A DNA stretch of 64,000 nt. Source: Utricularia gibba. Taxonomy: Eukaryota; Streptophyta; Magnoliopsida; Lamiales; Lentibulariaceae. The stretch is taken from the NCBI GenBank assembly GCA_002189035.1, contig CM007989.1, positions 2,294,001-2,358,000 of the forward strand, given 5' to 3'. The notes below the pieces were generated by a model, which worked only from the letters and a program-made list of their open reading frames with translations, had not been told where the DNA came from and ran no database searches. Position numbers and translations under genes: made by a program. Shown here piece by piece: positions 1 to 12,149 of this stretch; positions within the stretch are counted from its first letter, which is position 1, and the number at the start of each line of letters is the position of its first letter.

Positions 1-54
1 AACAAATAATTCAATAAAAATTATTTGAGATAATGTTTTTAAAAATGTAATTAA

Positions 55-90
<36 letters not shown>

Positions 91-623
91 ATATAAATAT
101 ATGTTATTCAAAGTTTTAATTTTGATTTCAAATTAATTCAATAATTTATGAATTGTAAAATCAAAATTTTTTTACAAAAACATGTCTTTACTATAATCAT
201 AACTTACATCTATAACAAATACATGGTATAATCATATATCGTTTTAACTATGGATTACATAGATATGAATTAAATAATAAATATTTATAATTTAATTTAT
301 TACATGTGATTTATGTACATATAAGTGTAACATATGCTTTAGTTTATTTATTTAAATTGTATTTTATTAAATATCTGATTTATAATGGAATTTATGTAAT
401 TGATTTATGCATAAAATTTTTAAATATTATACTTAATTTAACAAAATTGTATGTAACATAATTTATAAAATTTATTAAAAATATAATAATAAGATAGAAT
501 TATTGATCAGATTATTATTTAAAAACAATATTTCTATAAATGTATTAATAAATTCAATTGAAAATATAACAAAATAAATTAAAATTTATTTGAAAAAATA
601 TTTGTATAAAAATATTTTTGTAA
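1..623. other. AT-rich intergenic DNA with a short (TA)n tract
   Basis: The stretch is very AT-rich and has no open frame of note. A (TA)n microsatellite runs from about 57 to 86. I see no RNA gene or recognisable transposon end here. Confidence 0.7.
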
Positions 624-1501
624 ATGCATGTATTTATTTTTCATATATTATTCATATGTATTTTTTTATTATTTTTTCGTATAAAAACTAAAGGTATTCA
701 ACAAATAAAACAAAAAGTTGGAGTATTATACAAAAAAAGTGAAAAGTCAGATTCATCAAAGGAGATTTTTACAGTGGTGTATTCTACCAAATTAATCGGA
801 AGCATTGTGCAGCGGTGTGGGACCCGGGTGCATTGTGAAGGTGGGGTAGCGGATCCGGTGACGGTTTGGTGTAGATCTGGGGTTAGGTGGGTATTGTGCT
901 GCACGAGTTCTTCAATTCTGCTGCCTGATGCTGTCTTCTTTATTTCGAAAAACGCAGAGCCGGTCCCGTGAAATCCAACAACCACACTTAAGAGTTGCAC
1001 ATCGTCCAGAGGCATGGAATCAATACGCCAACTTCCAACATTTTTTTTAATCCGTCTGAAGTGTAGCACATGCTTGCGCAGTGATACACTCGATAACCCT
1101 AATCGTGACATTGCAGTTCGATGATGTGCTGCGACCCAGAGCCGCTGCCCGCCGCAGGCCGATCCATAGACGAAGGGCCCCCACCCAACTGGAACAACCA
1201 AGCCGTCCACATCAGGATTACTTTAGGATCATACACTAATTTCGTGTGGGCCGACACCTTACTGGTAAACAGGCTGTTTTCTTTGATTGTGTTTACTTTG
1301 GTTGAGTGAAGTGACCATATATTAAAATATGAATTGTACTTAATATTTTTTAATGTGATTTATGTTTATTATGTAATTGAATTTCAATAAGGTACGCCTG
1401 AATACTGTCTTCATCTACGTGCCTTGATGCAAACTCCCAATGACTTTATGTAGTGTCCGTACTTCGGATAGCTCCCAGATAGTGTCCGTAGTGCCTGGGT
1501 G
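624..1501. other. Unassigned island of higher GC, left flank of the Copia element
   Basis: Between about 770 and 1270 the base composition is clearly less AT-rich than the DNA before it. Open frames occur on both strands, the longest being about 170 codons on the minus strand, but none shows a domain I recognise or good splice sites. It may be an old transposon fragment. Just before the Copia insertion the 11-mer TAGTGTCCGTA occurs twice, near 1451 and 1480. Confidence 0.4.
1497..1501. repeat. Target-site duplication, left copy
   Basis: GGGTG lies directly before the TG of the 5' LTR and is repeated exactly at 6433-6437. It marks the integration site of the Copia element. Confidence 0.9.
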
Positions 1502-1942
1502 TGTAGGAGGTAAGTAAGCCCATAATCTACAAATGGGCTGCTCAATAACGGAAGTGAGGCGTGAGATGCGTCTAATGGTTACCTCCCACTACGTCCACAA
1601 TTTATGGGAGTGGAGCATATGGAGCAGAGGTGGGGTCTGATCCAAGGAGTGGAGGGAGAGGGGAGTTATGTCTGGACAAGGGGGCACGGTGGATGATCCT
1701 AGCAGCTACTGAAGGAGTGATCACAAGAAGTGTGTGTTTCCTACGCTGGTGTGCGTTGTAGTAACTCTGTGTAAGTGGATCAGGGTGCTTCTTCTTGTTT
1801 ATAGTGAACTCTTGCATCTGGTGTGATTAACCAGAGGACATGAGGTTTTACCAACCAAGGAGCTGGCTTTTTACCTGAAACAGATTGTGTTCATTACACA
1901 TATTCAGCTGATTTTACAGGGTGACAGAATTGATTTCCTACA
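1502..1942 (+). repeat. 5' LTR of the Copia element
   Basis: The LTR runs from TGTAGGAGG to CTACA and is matched by 5987-6432. Relative to the 3' copy it lacks 5 bp near 1552 and has about 16 substitutions. It should hold the element's promoter and R region. Minus-strand open frames inside it are incidental. Confidence 0.93.
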
Positions 1943-1944
1943 GG

Positions 1945-1956
1945 TGGTATCAGAGC
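1945..1956 (+). promoter_or_regulatory. Primer-binding site, initiator tRNA-Met
   Basis: TGGTATCAGAGC, two bases after the 5' LTR, is the standard plant Copia primer site complementary to the 3' end of initiator tRNA-Met. The Gag start codon follows at once at 1958, so there is almost no untranslated leader. Confidence 0.9.
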
Positions 1957-1957
1957 C

Positions 1958-2701
1958 ATGGATGAGGTCCATGGTGTGCCAAAATTGAACACCACGAACT
2001 ACTCGTTGTGGCGTTCGAAGATCAAATCAGTGCTGGTATGCAAAGATGATTTATGGGACCCAGTCGTGACAGGGGTGAGTAGACCTTCCAATGTGGAGGA
2101 TATAGACTTGAAACAGTTGCACTTGAAGGCTGTGGCGATAATGAATCTGTGCATCGACAATACCCTATCGCACCGTATTAGTGAGTTTGATGATGCCCAA
2201 CAGCTATGGAAGACAGTGGAGGAGATGTTCCGTCCAGACAATGCGCTCAACAAGATAGCCCTATATAAACGCATGTCCAGGTTACGGTACAAAGATGGAG
2301 AATCGATGTCAGAGCATCTAAGCCGGTTCAAAGACATTGTTGATCAAATGGTGTCTGTGAAAATGAGTTTTGATGAGGAGATTCAAGCCATTCAGCTAAT
2401 GGACACACTACCTCACTCTTGGGAGACTCTGGTAATCACGTTAAGTAATTTTGCCAATAGTGGGCTGAAGTATGATGCGGTGGCTACGGCATTGCTTCAA
2501 GAGGAGTTGCGCAGACGCATTACTGGCCTAGAAAAAGGTTTTGATGCTAAGAACACTCTTGCCTACATTGATGGAGAGCACCAGAATCGGTCACAAGATC
2601 GCCAAAACCGTAGTGCTCGAGAAACCTCCAGAAAGCGAGACAAGTCCAATACTAGACATGGGAAGAACGATAAAAAAACAGAAACAAGGTCGTGCTTCTA
2701 A
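1958..2701 (+). pseudogene. Copia Gag, stopped inside the zinc knuckle
   Basis: This frame of 247 codons starts just after the primer-binding site. It has the N-terminal region typical of plant Copia Gag (LNTTNYSLW near residue 10) and the UBN2-type capsid region with MSRLRYKDGESMSEH. It ends at a TAA that falls between the first and second cysteines of the CCHC zinc knuckle. The remaining knuckle residues continue in the same frame after the stop. The nucleocapsid is therefore truncated in this copy. Confidence 0.85.
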
Positions 2702-5700
2702 TGTGGGAAAAAAGGGCACCTACGTAAGGATTGTCGAAGCTATAAGAAGTCTCAACAAGCTGCATCACAAGAGTGGAAGGGCAAAGAACCGTCTGAAACG
2801 AATTCTGCAGCATACCTGAGCGATGCTGATGACGATTTACTAGTACTCCTGGCAGCAGAAGCCGGCGAGACGGGTTTAGAAAACTCCTGGTTTGTTGATT
2901 CAGCAGCTTCCTTTCATGCGACTTCCAGAGGAACTGAGCTAGAAAATTATAGATGGTGCACCTCAAGCATCGTGAAGATAGGGAATCACTCTGTCTCAGA
3001 AGTAGCGGGGATCGGGGATTTAGAGGTTATCACGAATCTGGGAACATCATTACGGCTCAAGGATGTGAGACATGTGCCATCACTTCGTGTGAATCTACTG
3101 TCCGCGGGAGAGTTAGAATCACAAGGGTACAAACATAGCTTGGGAGACAGGACATGGAAGCTTCTGAAAGGGTCATTGGTGATAGCGAAAGGCCAGATGG
3201 TTGGACGTTTGTATAAAACAGAGCTCAAGCACAAGATGGCTGAGCTGAATGCTATTTCTGGTTCAACCACATCTTATGACCTTTGGCATCGAAGGTTGGG
3301 ACATTTATCTGAGATGGGTGTTCAGAGATTACTGAGCAGTGGTAGGATCGAATACTCAGGGGGCTAAAAGTGGCTGTGAGAGTTGTATTTATGGCAAACA
3401 TCATCGGGTATCATTTCAATCCAACTTTCGAAAACAATCAGGGAAATTAGAGGTTGTTTTCGCAGATGTTGGTGGACCCGTAAATGTCTCAACCGCTGGA
3501 GGAATGAGGCATTATTTACTCTTTGTGGATGATGCCACCAGAAAAACCTGGATATATCTTGTGAAAAAGAAATCTGATGTGTTTGAATACTTCAAGCAAT
3601 TCCATCGTATGGTGGAAAGAGAAGCAAGTACAAAACTCAAGTGCTTCTGGACTGATAATGGAGGTGAGTTTTGCAGTGACGAATTCAAACGGTATTGCTT
3701 GGAGTTGGGGATTAGGAAAGTGGCAACGGAACCTGGAACCCCGCAACATAACCCAATTGCAGAGAGATTGAATAGAACCTTGTTTGACAAGGTGCGTTGC
3801 ATGGTGAAAGATGCAAGGCTTCCTACAAGGTTCTGGGGGGAAGCCTTGAAAACTACTTGTTATCTGTCAAACAGGAGCCCCCAAAAGGCCCTTGCGTTCC
3901 GCATTCTAGAGGAAGAATGGCTAGGCAAACAGGTGAACTTCGATCATTTAAAAGTGTTTGGTTGCAAAGCTTTTGTTTTTGTGCCAGCAGATCAACGAAA
4001 GAAGCTAGATGATCACTCGAGACCATGTATTTTTCTGGGCTATGGAGACCCTGAAATGGGTTATCGCTTTTGGGATCCTGCTGGAAAACGAGTTGTACGA
4101 TCGAGAGATGTAAAATTTTTGGAGGATCAGAAGCACCCAGATCAGCTATCTCAGGGTCTTGATGAGGTCAGGCTGAATTTAGAGTTTTTAGGAGTGCAAA
4201 GCTGTGTTGGAGAGGTTCCTCCCACTGCTTCGGTTCTGCCAGAGGTGGGCAGCTCCTCCCAAGGTGTAGATTTAACCTCGAATGAGGCTCCTGAGAGGGC
4301 TACATCTGTGCCTGAACAGCCACGACGTTCAGCATGAGAATCAGTTCCGAGTACAAGATATTCAACTGATGAATTTATTCTTGTCACAGAAGAAGGTGAA
4401 CCAGAATCTGTGGAGGATGTGTTGCGATCACCAGATAAAGAAAAATGGCTAGAAGCAATGAGGGATGAGATGCAATCTCTTTGGAAGAACAAGACTTATA
4501 TACTCACAGAGCTACCTGCGAGAAGGAAAGCATTGGAAAATAAATGGATCTTCAAGCTAAAGAAAAACCCTGATGGCACCATTAGGTATAAAGCAAGGAT
4601 TATGGTAAAGGGCTTTCATCAAAAAGAGGGAATTGATTACCAAGAAATCTTCTCTCCAGTAGCAAAATTGTGAACCATCAAGATAATCCTGGCAATTGTG
4701 GCAGTGTTGAATTTAGAGCTCCAGCAGATGGATGTAAAAACTGCGTTTTTGCATGGAGAGTTAAAAGAAGATATTTTCATGAAGCAAGTACCTGGTTTTG
4801 TGGCAAAGGGTCGAGAGAAACTAGTCTGCAAACTCCAAAGAAGCCTCTATGGTCTGAAACAGGCTCCTAGGGAGTGAACAAGCGCTTTGATGGATACATG
4901 ATGCAGCTTGGGTTTCAGAAATCAGTTTCTGATCCGTGTGTATATCTAAAGGGAGTTGAAGATGATGTGGTGATCTTGATTTTATATGTTGATGATATGC
5001 TGCTCATCAGCAAGGAGATAAAACATATTGATGCTCTCAAGAAGCAATTGGGGTCAGAATTTGATATGAAAGACTTAGGTGCAGCTAAGAGAATTTTGGG
5101 TATTGACATTGAACGAGATAGAGCTCGTGGGATATTAACTCTCAGCCAGACACGCTACATTAATCAAGTCATAGAAAAATTTGGTTTGAGAAATAGTCGG
5201 TCAGTGTCAGTGCCTATGAATCTTGCTGTTAAATTGTCTACAGAATTCTGTCCAAAAGGGGAGTGTGAGCAGCATGAGATGAACAAGGTGCCCTTTGCTT
5301 CCTTGGTAGGATCGGTCATATACATAATGGTGAGCACTCGACCTGACATCGCTTATGCAATTAGTTGTATCAGCAGGTACATGTCGAATCCAGGTCGTCA
5401 ACATTGGGAAGCTGCCAAATGGCTGGTGCGTTATTTGAAGGGGACAGCCGAGTTATGCCTCTGTTATGACAGCAAGTTCTTGACCCCATGTGTGTATGTG
5501 GATTCTGATTTGGCAGGGGACATTGATACAAGAAGATCTACTACTGGGTTAATTGCTCTGTTAGGTGGAGCAGGAGTCATTTGGATGTCAACGTTACAAA
5601 AGTGTGTAGCTCTGTCAAGCACAGAAGCCGAATATATGGCCTTGTCTGAAGCTGGAAAGGAGGCCATATGGCTTGGTCGGTTCATGGCAGAACTTGGTCT

Positions 5701-5953
5701 GCAGGAACACAAGGTAACCATTTTATGTGATAATCAAAGTGCATTAATTTTGAGCAGACATCAGACTTATCACTCAAGGACCAAGCACGTTGATATGAGA
5801 TACCATTGGGTGAGAGATATGGTAGAACAGAATCAATTCCTGCTGGAAAAGGTGAAGACAGTTGATAATACAGCAGATATGCTGACAAAAATGTTAGCCT
5901 CCTCATGGCATATGATACTACTAAAGGAGGCTGGTCTAATGCTCAGCTGCTAA
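2702..5953 (+). pseudogene. Copia Pol remnants: protease, integrase, RT, RNase H
   Basis: After the Gag stop, the retroviral-type aspartic protease region (about 2890-3150, motif FVDSAAS) and the GAG-pre-integrase domain lie in one frame to 3367. The frame then changes, and integrase follows from about 3340 to 4330 with YGKHHR, the DDE-type core (TDNGGEF) and ERLNRT. A TGA at 4335 interrupts it. The RVT_2 reverse transcriptase starts near 4430, has a TGA at 4671 and a frame change near 4865, and then carries the YVDD catalytic motif near 4988. RNase H with its DNQSA and SRTKH motifs ends at 5953. Several breaks make the unit non-functional. Confidence 0.88.
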
Positions 5954-5970
5954 ATCTGATCCCCCCTTCC

Positions 5971-5986
5971 AGCCTGAGGGGGTGAT
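5971..5986 (+). promoter_or_regulatory. Polypurine tract region
   Basis: A G-rich purine stretch (GAGGGGG) ends a few bases before the 3' LTR. This is where plus-strand DNA synthesis of LTR elements is primed. Confidence 0.65.
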
Positions 5987-6432
5987 TGTAGGAGGTAAGT
6001 AAGCCCATAATGTACAAATGGGCTGCTCAATAACAGGCTGGAAGTGAGGCGTGAGATGCGTCTGATGGTTACCTCCCACTACGTCCACAATTTATGGGAG
6101 TGGAGCATATGGAGCAGAGGTGGGGTCTGATCCAAGGAGTGGAGGGAGAGGGGAGTTCTGTCTGGACAAGGGGGCACGGTGGATGATCCTAGCAGATACT
6201 GAAGGAGTGATCACAAGAAGTGTGTGTTTCCTGCGCTGGTGTGCGTTGTAGTAACTCTGTGTAAGTGGATCAGGGTGCTTCTCCTTATTTATAGTGAACT
6301 CTTGCATCTGGTGTGATTAAACAGAGGACAGGAGGTTTTACCAGCCAAGGAGCTGGGTTTTTACCTGAAACAGATTGTGTTCATTACACATATTCAACTG
6401 TTTTTACAGGGTGACAGAACTGATTTTCTATA
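5987..6432 (+). repeat. 3' LTR of the Copia element
   Basis: This is the direct repeat of 1502-1942. It starts TGTAGGAGG and ends CTATA, so the terminal CA of the 5' copy has mutated here to TA. Confidence 0.93.
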
Positions 6433-6437
6433 GGGTG
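6433..6437. repeat. Target-site duplication, right copy
   Basis: GGGTG directly follows the 3' LTR and matches 1497-1501 exactly. Confidence 0.9.
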
Positions 6438-7249
6438 GGCGTGGTTTTCTGATCTGAGCAGCAAGCTTACGTAAAATAGCACAGACTCATAGGATGTAGT
6501 CTGGTAAACCCTAGAAATTCTGGGAAACTTCCAGGGTCAGCATCCTGAGTAACGAAATTCAATGTGTTTTGGACGAGTGATTACACTGAGCGTCATAGGT
6601 ATAATACAAGAAGGACAAGTCAGAACACTCAGCATTGGGTTGCTGATTCTTATCACAGATAAGAAACTCGTGGGCTTCACCGAAAAAGCTGAACTCCTCA
6701 GAATCGACTCTCAGCGAACTTCACCATAACCAGACAGAATTTCATGCTGCTAGCTTGTGTTTAGATATTAAAAACATTTATAATAATTCATCCTACATTT
6801 TATCCAAATTAAAATAAATATGGGCTACTTGATCTCATTACTACACGGGTCGGCCCATTAAAAGACCCTTGGATTACATCACGGGATGGATATCTGTGTT
6901 CTCAAAAGAAAATGGGCCACACCGAGGCCCATTTTAAAAAAAAGACTGTGGGGGCTGAAAAGCCTAAATCGCGAAAGTATTTTGGGGAGTAATGGAATTT
7001 TAGGTAGTTTTGGGGTAACAAATGAAAATTCGGGGAAATGTGCTCCGCCGACGAAAAAGTCATCAACGGTTTGAAGTCGGATTAAGAAGGGGAACGAAAG
7101 CGCGAGTCTTTTTTCCCTCCCAATCTTTTGCTTTTCCACTCAGTTTGCAGAGATCAACTCATTTTTAGGGTTTTTTTAAACGCGATTTTCTCTGTTTTCG
7201 TTGTGATATCGGATTGATTCCGGCGATTTCGCTTAACACCGGAAAATTG
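6438..7249. other. Right flank of the Copia element and ubinuclein promoter
   Basis: The first 400 bases show no recognisable gene. From about 6850 the sequence looks like a housekeeping promoter with several GGCCCA/TGGGCC elements, followed by the ubinuclein 5' UTR. Confidence 0.6.
6852..6931. promoter_or_regulatory. Three site II (TGGGCC/GGCCCA) elements upstream of ubinuclein
   Basis: GGCCCA at 6852-6857, TGGGCC at 6913-6918 and GGCCCA at 6926-6931. Site II elements are known targets of TCP factors in promoters of growth and housekeeping genes. They lie 320-400 bp before the ubinuclein start codon. The link to regulation here is inferred. Confidence 0.55.
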
Positions 7250-10200
7250 ATGGCCGAAGGCGATGGTGGTCGGGGTCAAGAATTCAGTGGTCGTTCAAAG
7301 CTTGCGTCCGTATGCGAATCAGCCGGCGGTCGCCTTAGGTTTAGGGTAGAACTCAGGCCGGGAGAAGCAACAATTGTTTCATGGAAAAGGCTTCTCAAAG
7401 AGGCGAATTTGAGTGACCCGGATGGTCCAAACCCGTCCGTTCCGGGTCCTTCGATGGCAGAACGTCAGGATGCTCCTCACCCCCCTCCTCCGAGTACGTC
7501 TGCTTTGCCTCCTTCTTCAAGGCAACTCATGGAGAAGGACACAAAGGATTCGCAAGCACAGGCAGGATCGAGTCGTTTGAACAACGTGATTGAGAGAATT
7601 GAGCGAATGTATGCCGTAAGTATCGCAGGATGGTACATTCAATGTTTCCAAATCGATATCCTGAAACGCTCGCGGATTTGTGATTTTACGCACAATATTC
7701 CATTTTTCTGGTTGGACAATGGATGGCATGCATTGTTTAGACACTTTCTTCGAACGTTTCTGGAGACTCCCTAGCTTTACAGGTTTTAGGCAGTTGATAA
7801 CGACATGCATCTGGATTTTGTAACTTAAAGCTTGGTAAACTTTCAGGGTGATGGGAGTAGTGACGAGGAAGCTGGAGTTCTTGACAATGTACCTTATGAT
7901 GATGAATATGATACAAGCGATTCTTTCATAGATGATGCTGAATTGGTACGATTTCTGAATTCAAGCAGTTTTTTTCCCTTCTTCCAGATACGACTGGTTA
8001 AAATGATAGTTTAACTGTTTATGCAGGATGACTATTTTCAGGTTGATAATTCTGCTATAAAACATGACGGGTTTTTCGTCAATCGTGGCAAGTTGGAGCG
8101 CATGTCAGTTCCATCATTCCTTCTCATTTTGTTTTTGATATTTGACAAAATAATAATATGTCATTATTTGGGTGACGTAAGCTTTGTATTCCTAGATGAT
8201 GATTTTGGCCCCGTTTGGCTGTCTTTATTAACTGCAGTGAAACAACAATATCTAAAGACCAACAGCCGAAGAAGAGGAAAAGGAAAAATCTTGCCAAAAG
8301 TCATGTTGGGAATGATGATGGATTTTCTCCAAACAAAATCTTAAAAGTAGGAGATACGGGAAGAAAACAACATTCATCACCGAGAGCATCTCTTGAGGTC
8401 ACTATGCGAAGGCGAGATGCAGAGGCTGTTCAATTTCCAGATTCTATGGGAAATGGTTCTGAAGTTGTTCTGAAGAAAAAATCAGTCAACGCTGCAGCAA
8501 ATATGGGTCCATTGGGACTGTCAGGTGTTGATCCCGGCAAGCAGTATAGGGAAACTGACCAGTGGAAGCCTGACAATGTTTCTTCAGCAAGCCACAAGAG
8601 TTCAGTGGATTTGCACAGGTCTACTGAAGCATCTCTTGGAGTCAACACAATAGGCCTAAATAGAGAGGCATTGCAATATCGAGATTCCATGCCAAATGGT
8701 TCTGATGTTTTACAGAATAAGAAGGCAGCCAATGCAGCAGTTACTGTGGATGCACATGGACTATCTAGGCTTGATGCCAACAAGAAGCATAAGGATACTG
8801 ACTCACGGAAGCCTGGAATTCCTTCTTCAGCAAACCAGGCTAGTTCAATGGATTCATTGTCGCACAGGTCCATTGCGAAAAGCCATGTAAGCAAACACTG
8901 TTACCACTATCAGTAAAATGTTGAGGATATCTTGTTAAGCGGGTAAGCAATGGCACTTGAGACAAGATTCACAATTCATGCTCATTGTATCCGTGGATGA
9001 GGGTAGTTAGTTTTGACTATTCCATTTTCGTACATTTTTTTAGATGCCGGTCAAATATCCATCTCTTTTACCGTAATATGTGCCCATTTCTTCATGTATC
9101 GGCTGCCCATGGCATCAACAGTAATTACAATTTATTCTGGTTTAATGCTCTTGGCGCCAGTGCATGCAACTTATTTTTCGTCGCTGTGCTAATGTTTGAT
9201 GAAATGCTAACTCTTTTGTGCAGAGAAGGGAAGGATCTAGCGCTAGACCTAAAAGTATGATGCTTGACAAGGCAATCAAAGATCTAGAGAAAATTGTAGC
9301 AGAATGTCTCTACTGCCTTCATCTACAACAGAGTCTTTTATCAATTGTACTGCCTTAGTAACTTATTTGCACTTGTGGTTTCTCACTGCAGCTAGACCAG
9401 CTTCTACAGAAGTGCAGGATCCTGATAATTCATTTCAGGCAGTGAAAAGGAGATTGCCCCTTGAAATAAAACTGAAGTTGGCTAAAGTTGCTAGATTAGC
9501 AGTAATAATCTGCCACTCATTTTTATCTATAGCAATGCAGCTTCAATGACAATTTTTTTTTCAGTGGTATTGGGTTGCAGGGTTGGCCTTTTCTGATTTA
9601 TAATTGGTATTGTTGCCCTGTTTTTTTTCCCGTGGCAGCAGCAATCCAATTGTGGAGCGATACCAAAGGATGTGATTAATCGTCTGATGAGCATTGTCGG
9701 CCACTTGATGCAAGTGAGAACCCTGAAGGTATCTTCTTATCAGTATAGCTTAGCTCCATTTATTATAACTATGTAATGATATTATGGGCATAGACTCTTT
9801 GATGTTATGCTCTGGGTGCTCAAAGATTATTGCTATTTTTTTATGGTTTATAATATGCTACAAGAAAATAATGACCACTTTGCTGACTCAGAAATCTAAG
9901 AACCCTTTACCTCGTCTTCTAGATATCCAATATTGTGGCTGGAGATAATGCCTTTGCTTGTGTTTTCTTCTAGGTCTCTAGTTTTCATAAGCCTTCGTAG
10001 ATGTATAATGTGAAATCCAAATCAAGGATCTCTTCAACTCTTACTCTTATGAAGTTCTATTCTATAATTATCATATTGAAATTGACTTGTTTCTTGTGTG
10101 CTACTATTGGTGACAAGTTTCATTACTCAAATTCCTAAATTTGTTAGCGTTCAATGTATCTTAAATTTTGAATTTTGATGAGTGGGTCTGATTAATTCTT

Positions 10201-11681
10201 TTGAACAAATTGCTAATGCTTCAGTTTTGACAGAGAAATCTCAAACTTATGGCTAAAATTGGATTAACTGCGAAACAAGAAAAGGATGACCGGATACGGA
10301 GAATAAAACAAGAAATTGCAGAAATGGTTGAGCTCCAGGTTTCAAGTTTGAAACCAAATGTAGGGGAATATTTTTTGATTCCTTCTGATCTATGCCTGTG
10401 GATTTTCAATCAATGCTTTTAGTAGTATAGTTGTTGCCTCATTTTTGCTTTCTGTAAGAATTTGTGGTTTATTCGTATGAATACCTGGTTCTTGTACACG
10501 CTTTGCAGGTTGAGCACCTTGCTGCAAATTCAGATGGAATTCATGAAGATGGTCAAGAAACAAAAGATGGTAGAAAGCCTAAGTACTGCATGGACGATAT
10601 GTTGGAAAATAAGATCTGTGAACTATGTGAAGTTTACCTGGAGGTATGCATCAAGTTTGGTATTACCAAAACTTGCGATCCGTTGAGGCAGATAAAGAAA
10701 CAAAAAGGGAAAAGTAAATTCTGTAAAGTTGAATCCTGACATTTTCTGTTTTCACTTTAGGGAGGAGATGAAGATTCACATCCATCAGTTAGAAAGTTGT
10801 ATGAAGAGGTACCTAATAGGTCATTGGTTCATTTTCTACATCTGCAATTCTATAAAATTTTTACATTCGATGAATGATTCAAGCAATTAATTTTTTTTGC
10901 TAAGGGCAACTTGGAATTTTTTAGAAAATTCTCTGGACGGCTATAAATGCAGTGGACCATTTTGTAAACATGGCATCGTCAGAATCATTTTAATTTCGTT
11001 TGTAACAATCGATGTTTCCTTGGGGCAGCTCACAGTGTTGTGGCCTAATGGCTTTACTGACGTTGATGGAGTAAAACGTGCTATACACCGAGCAAAAGAA
11101 CGGAAGGGGCTACACAGCCTGTTTAAGGTATAAATAATTCTTGTTTGCAAATCGATCATGAATTTCATATCGTTCAGCTGAATAATAAGCTTTTTGAAGC
11201 CATTTTGTCATGACGTGTATCATTTCTTGTTTTTCTTTCATGCGTAGCGTGAGAAAATCAGGATGAAACGGCCCCCTTAGCTCAAGAAGCGGAAGAGGAT
11301 CCTGAAAAAGCTCCTCTTTTAATGCATTCTCATAAGAAGAAACTTGCGTTAGACTCTCATGAACATGGCTTCACTTCGAACGTCAGACCCACCACCGTTT
11401 CTCATTTTCGTCCACATGCTCCTCCCACCGCTTCATCTGATGGTCCTGCAGTGGACACGATGGCTCTAGATAAAGCCAGGGGGAGTCTTACTATCAGCTC
11501 TGTTGATGGCGTACCAAGAAAGAAACTGAAAAAGAAACCACCCACTGATGCGTTGGAAGATCAGTATCATCCCAAGAAGTTTGCCTCTGCGCTTTCCAAA
11601 GAGCAGCAGATCCAGCAGAAGCAGCAATTAACTGCCCCTCTGAGTAAACCCAACTTCCAGCCCGGTGGAGGAAACCCTTAA
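7250..11681 (+). CDS. UBN: Ubinuclein-type HIRA-complex histone chaperone subunit
   Basis: Twelve exons: 7250-7615, 7847-7945, 8027-8103, 8238-8886, 9224-9305, 9392-9501, 9639-9728, 10234-10338, 10509-10643, 10761-10808, 11029-11127 and 11262-11681, for 759 residues. Exons 2-3 encode the HPC2-related domain (YDDEYDTSDSFIDDAEL, then FFVNRGKLER), which in this family binds HIRA. Exons 6-11 match the ubinuclein middle domain (IPKDVINRLMSIVGHLM, WPNGF.DVDGVKRAI). Known ubinucleins act in the nucleus with HIRA and CABIN1 to deposit histone H3.3. The start at 7250 is the first ATG before the conserved N-terminal region. The acceptor of the last exon is uncertain: AG at 11261 keeps a 140-residue basic tail, whereas AG at 11247 reads into a TAG at 11278. 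Exon 7 begins at a CAGCAG, so NAGNAG splicing is possible. Confidence 0.88.
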
Positions 11682-12149
11682 CGTAGTGAGATCATTCGAC
11701 CACCGCAGGTTGGCTGGTAAGTAGCCCCTTAACTTGGTGGTTTTTCATCCTTCTAGACACAGGTTTTGCTTTGGTGATTGCCTCTAACCTTGTAAATCGT
11801 TGTGTGCTCAGCTGAGCACAGAACAATCCTGATGTAGTCATGTCTGGTCATCTGTGACTTGTAGAACAAATGAAGCTGATGCTCAATAAAGGCAAGCTAT
11901 CCCATGAATACAGATCGCCACTTATGACTCTTGTAAATTATTCTTTGGTTTCTACAAGTTTAATACGATGAAAAATATTATTTCAAATTCTGATATTTCT
12001 TCGATTTGTTTTCGTGTTTTCGCAATAACAGTGGCATGTGATTGGTTAGCTAATCCAACATTAGCCAGCTTGACCGTGGCTTGGTTGTAGTATTGGTCAA
12101 GATTCTGGGATGGCCTACTGGCCTTCCAGGTAGAAACTGAGTGATCTCT
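11682..12149. other. Convergent 3' region between ubinuclein and the WAT1 gene
   Basis: The stretch carries the 3' UTRs of two converging genes, with AATAAA near 11885. I see no further gene in it. Confidence 0.6.

Larger units (their letters stand above)
1502..6432 (+). mobile_element. Ty1/Copia LTR retrotransposon, structurally complete, reading frame broken
   Basis: The element has two LTRs (441 and 446 bp) that begin TG, a perfect 5-bp target duplication GGGTG (1497-1501 and 6433-6437), a primer-binding site complementary to initiator tRNA-Met, and a purine tract before the 3' LTR. The internal order is Gag, protease region, integrase, reverse transcriptase and RNase H, which is the Copia order (integrase before RT). 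The polyprotein frame is interrupted by in-frame stops near 2700, 4335 and 4671 and by frame changes near 3340-3365 and 4865, so this copy cannot act autonomously. By hand I count about 16 substitutions and one 5-bp indel between the LTRs, close to 96% identity, which implies a fairly recent insertion. Confidence 0.95.

Noticed and set aside
698-1210. A 170-codon minus-strand frame in the GC-richer island left of the Copia element
   Set aside because: No recognisable domain, no good splice sites and similar open frames on the other strand. Described only as an unassigned island.
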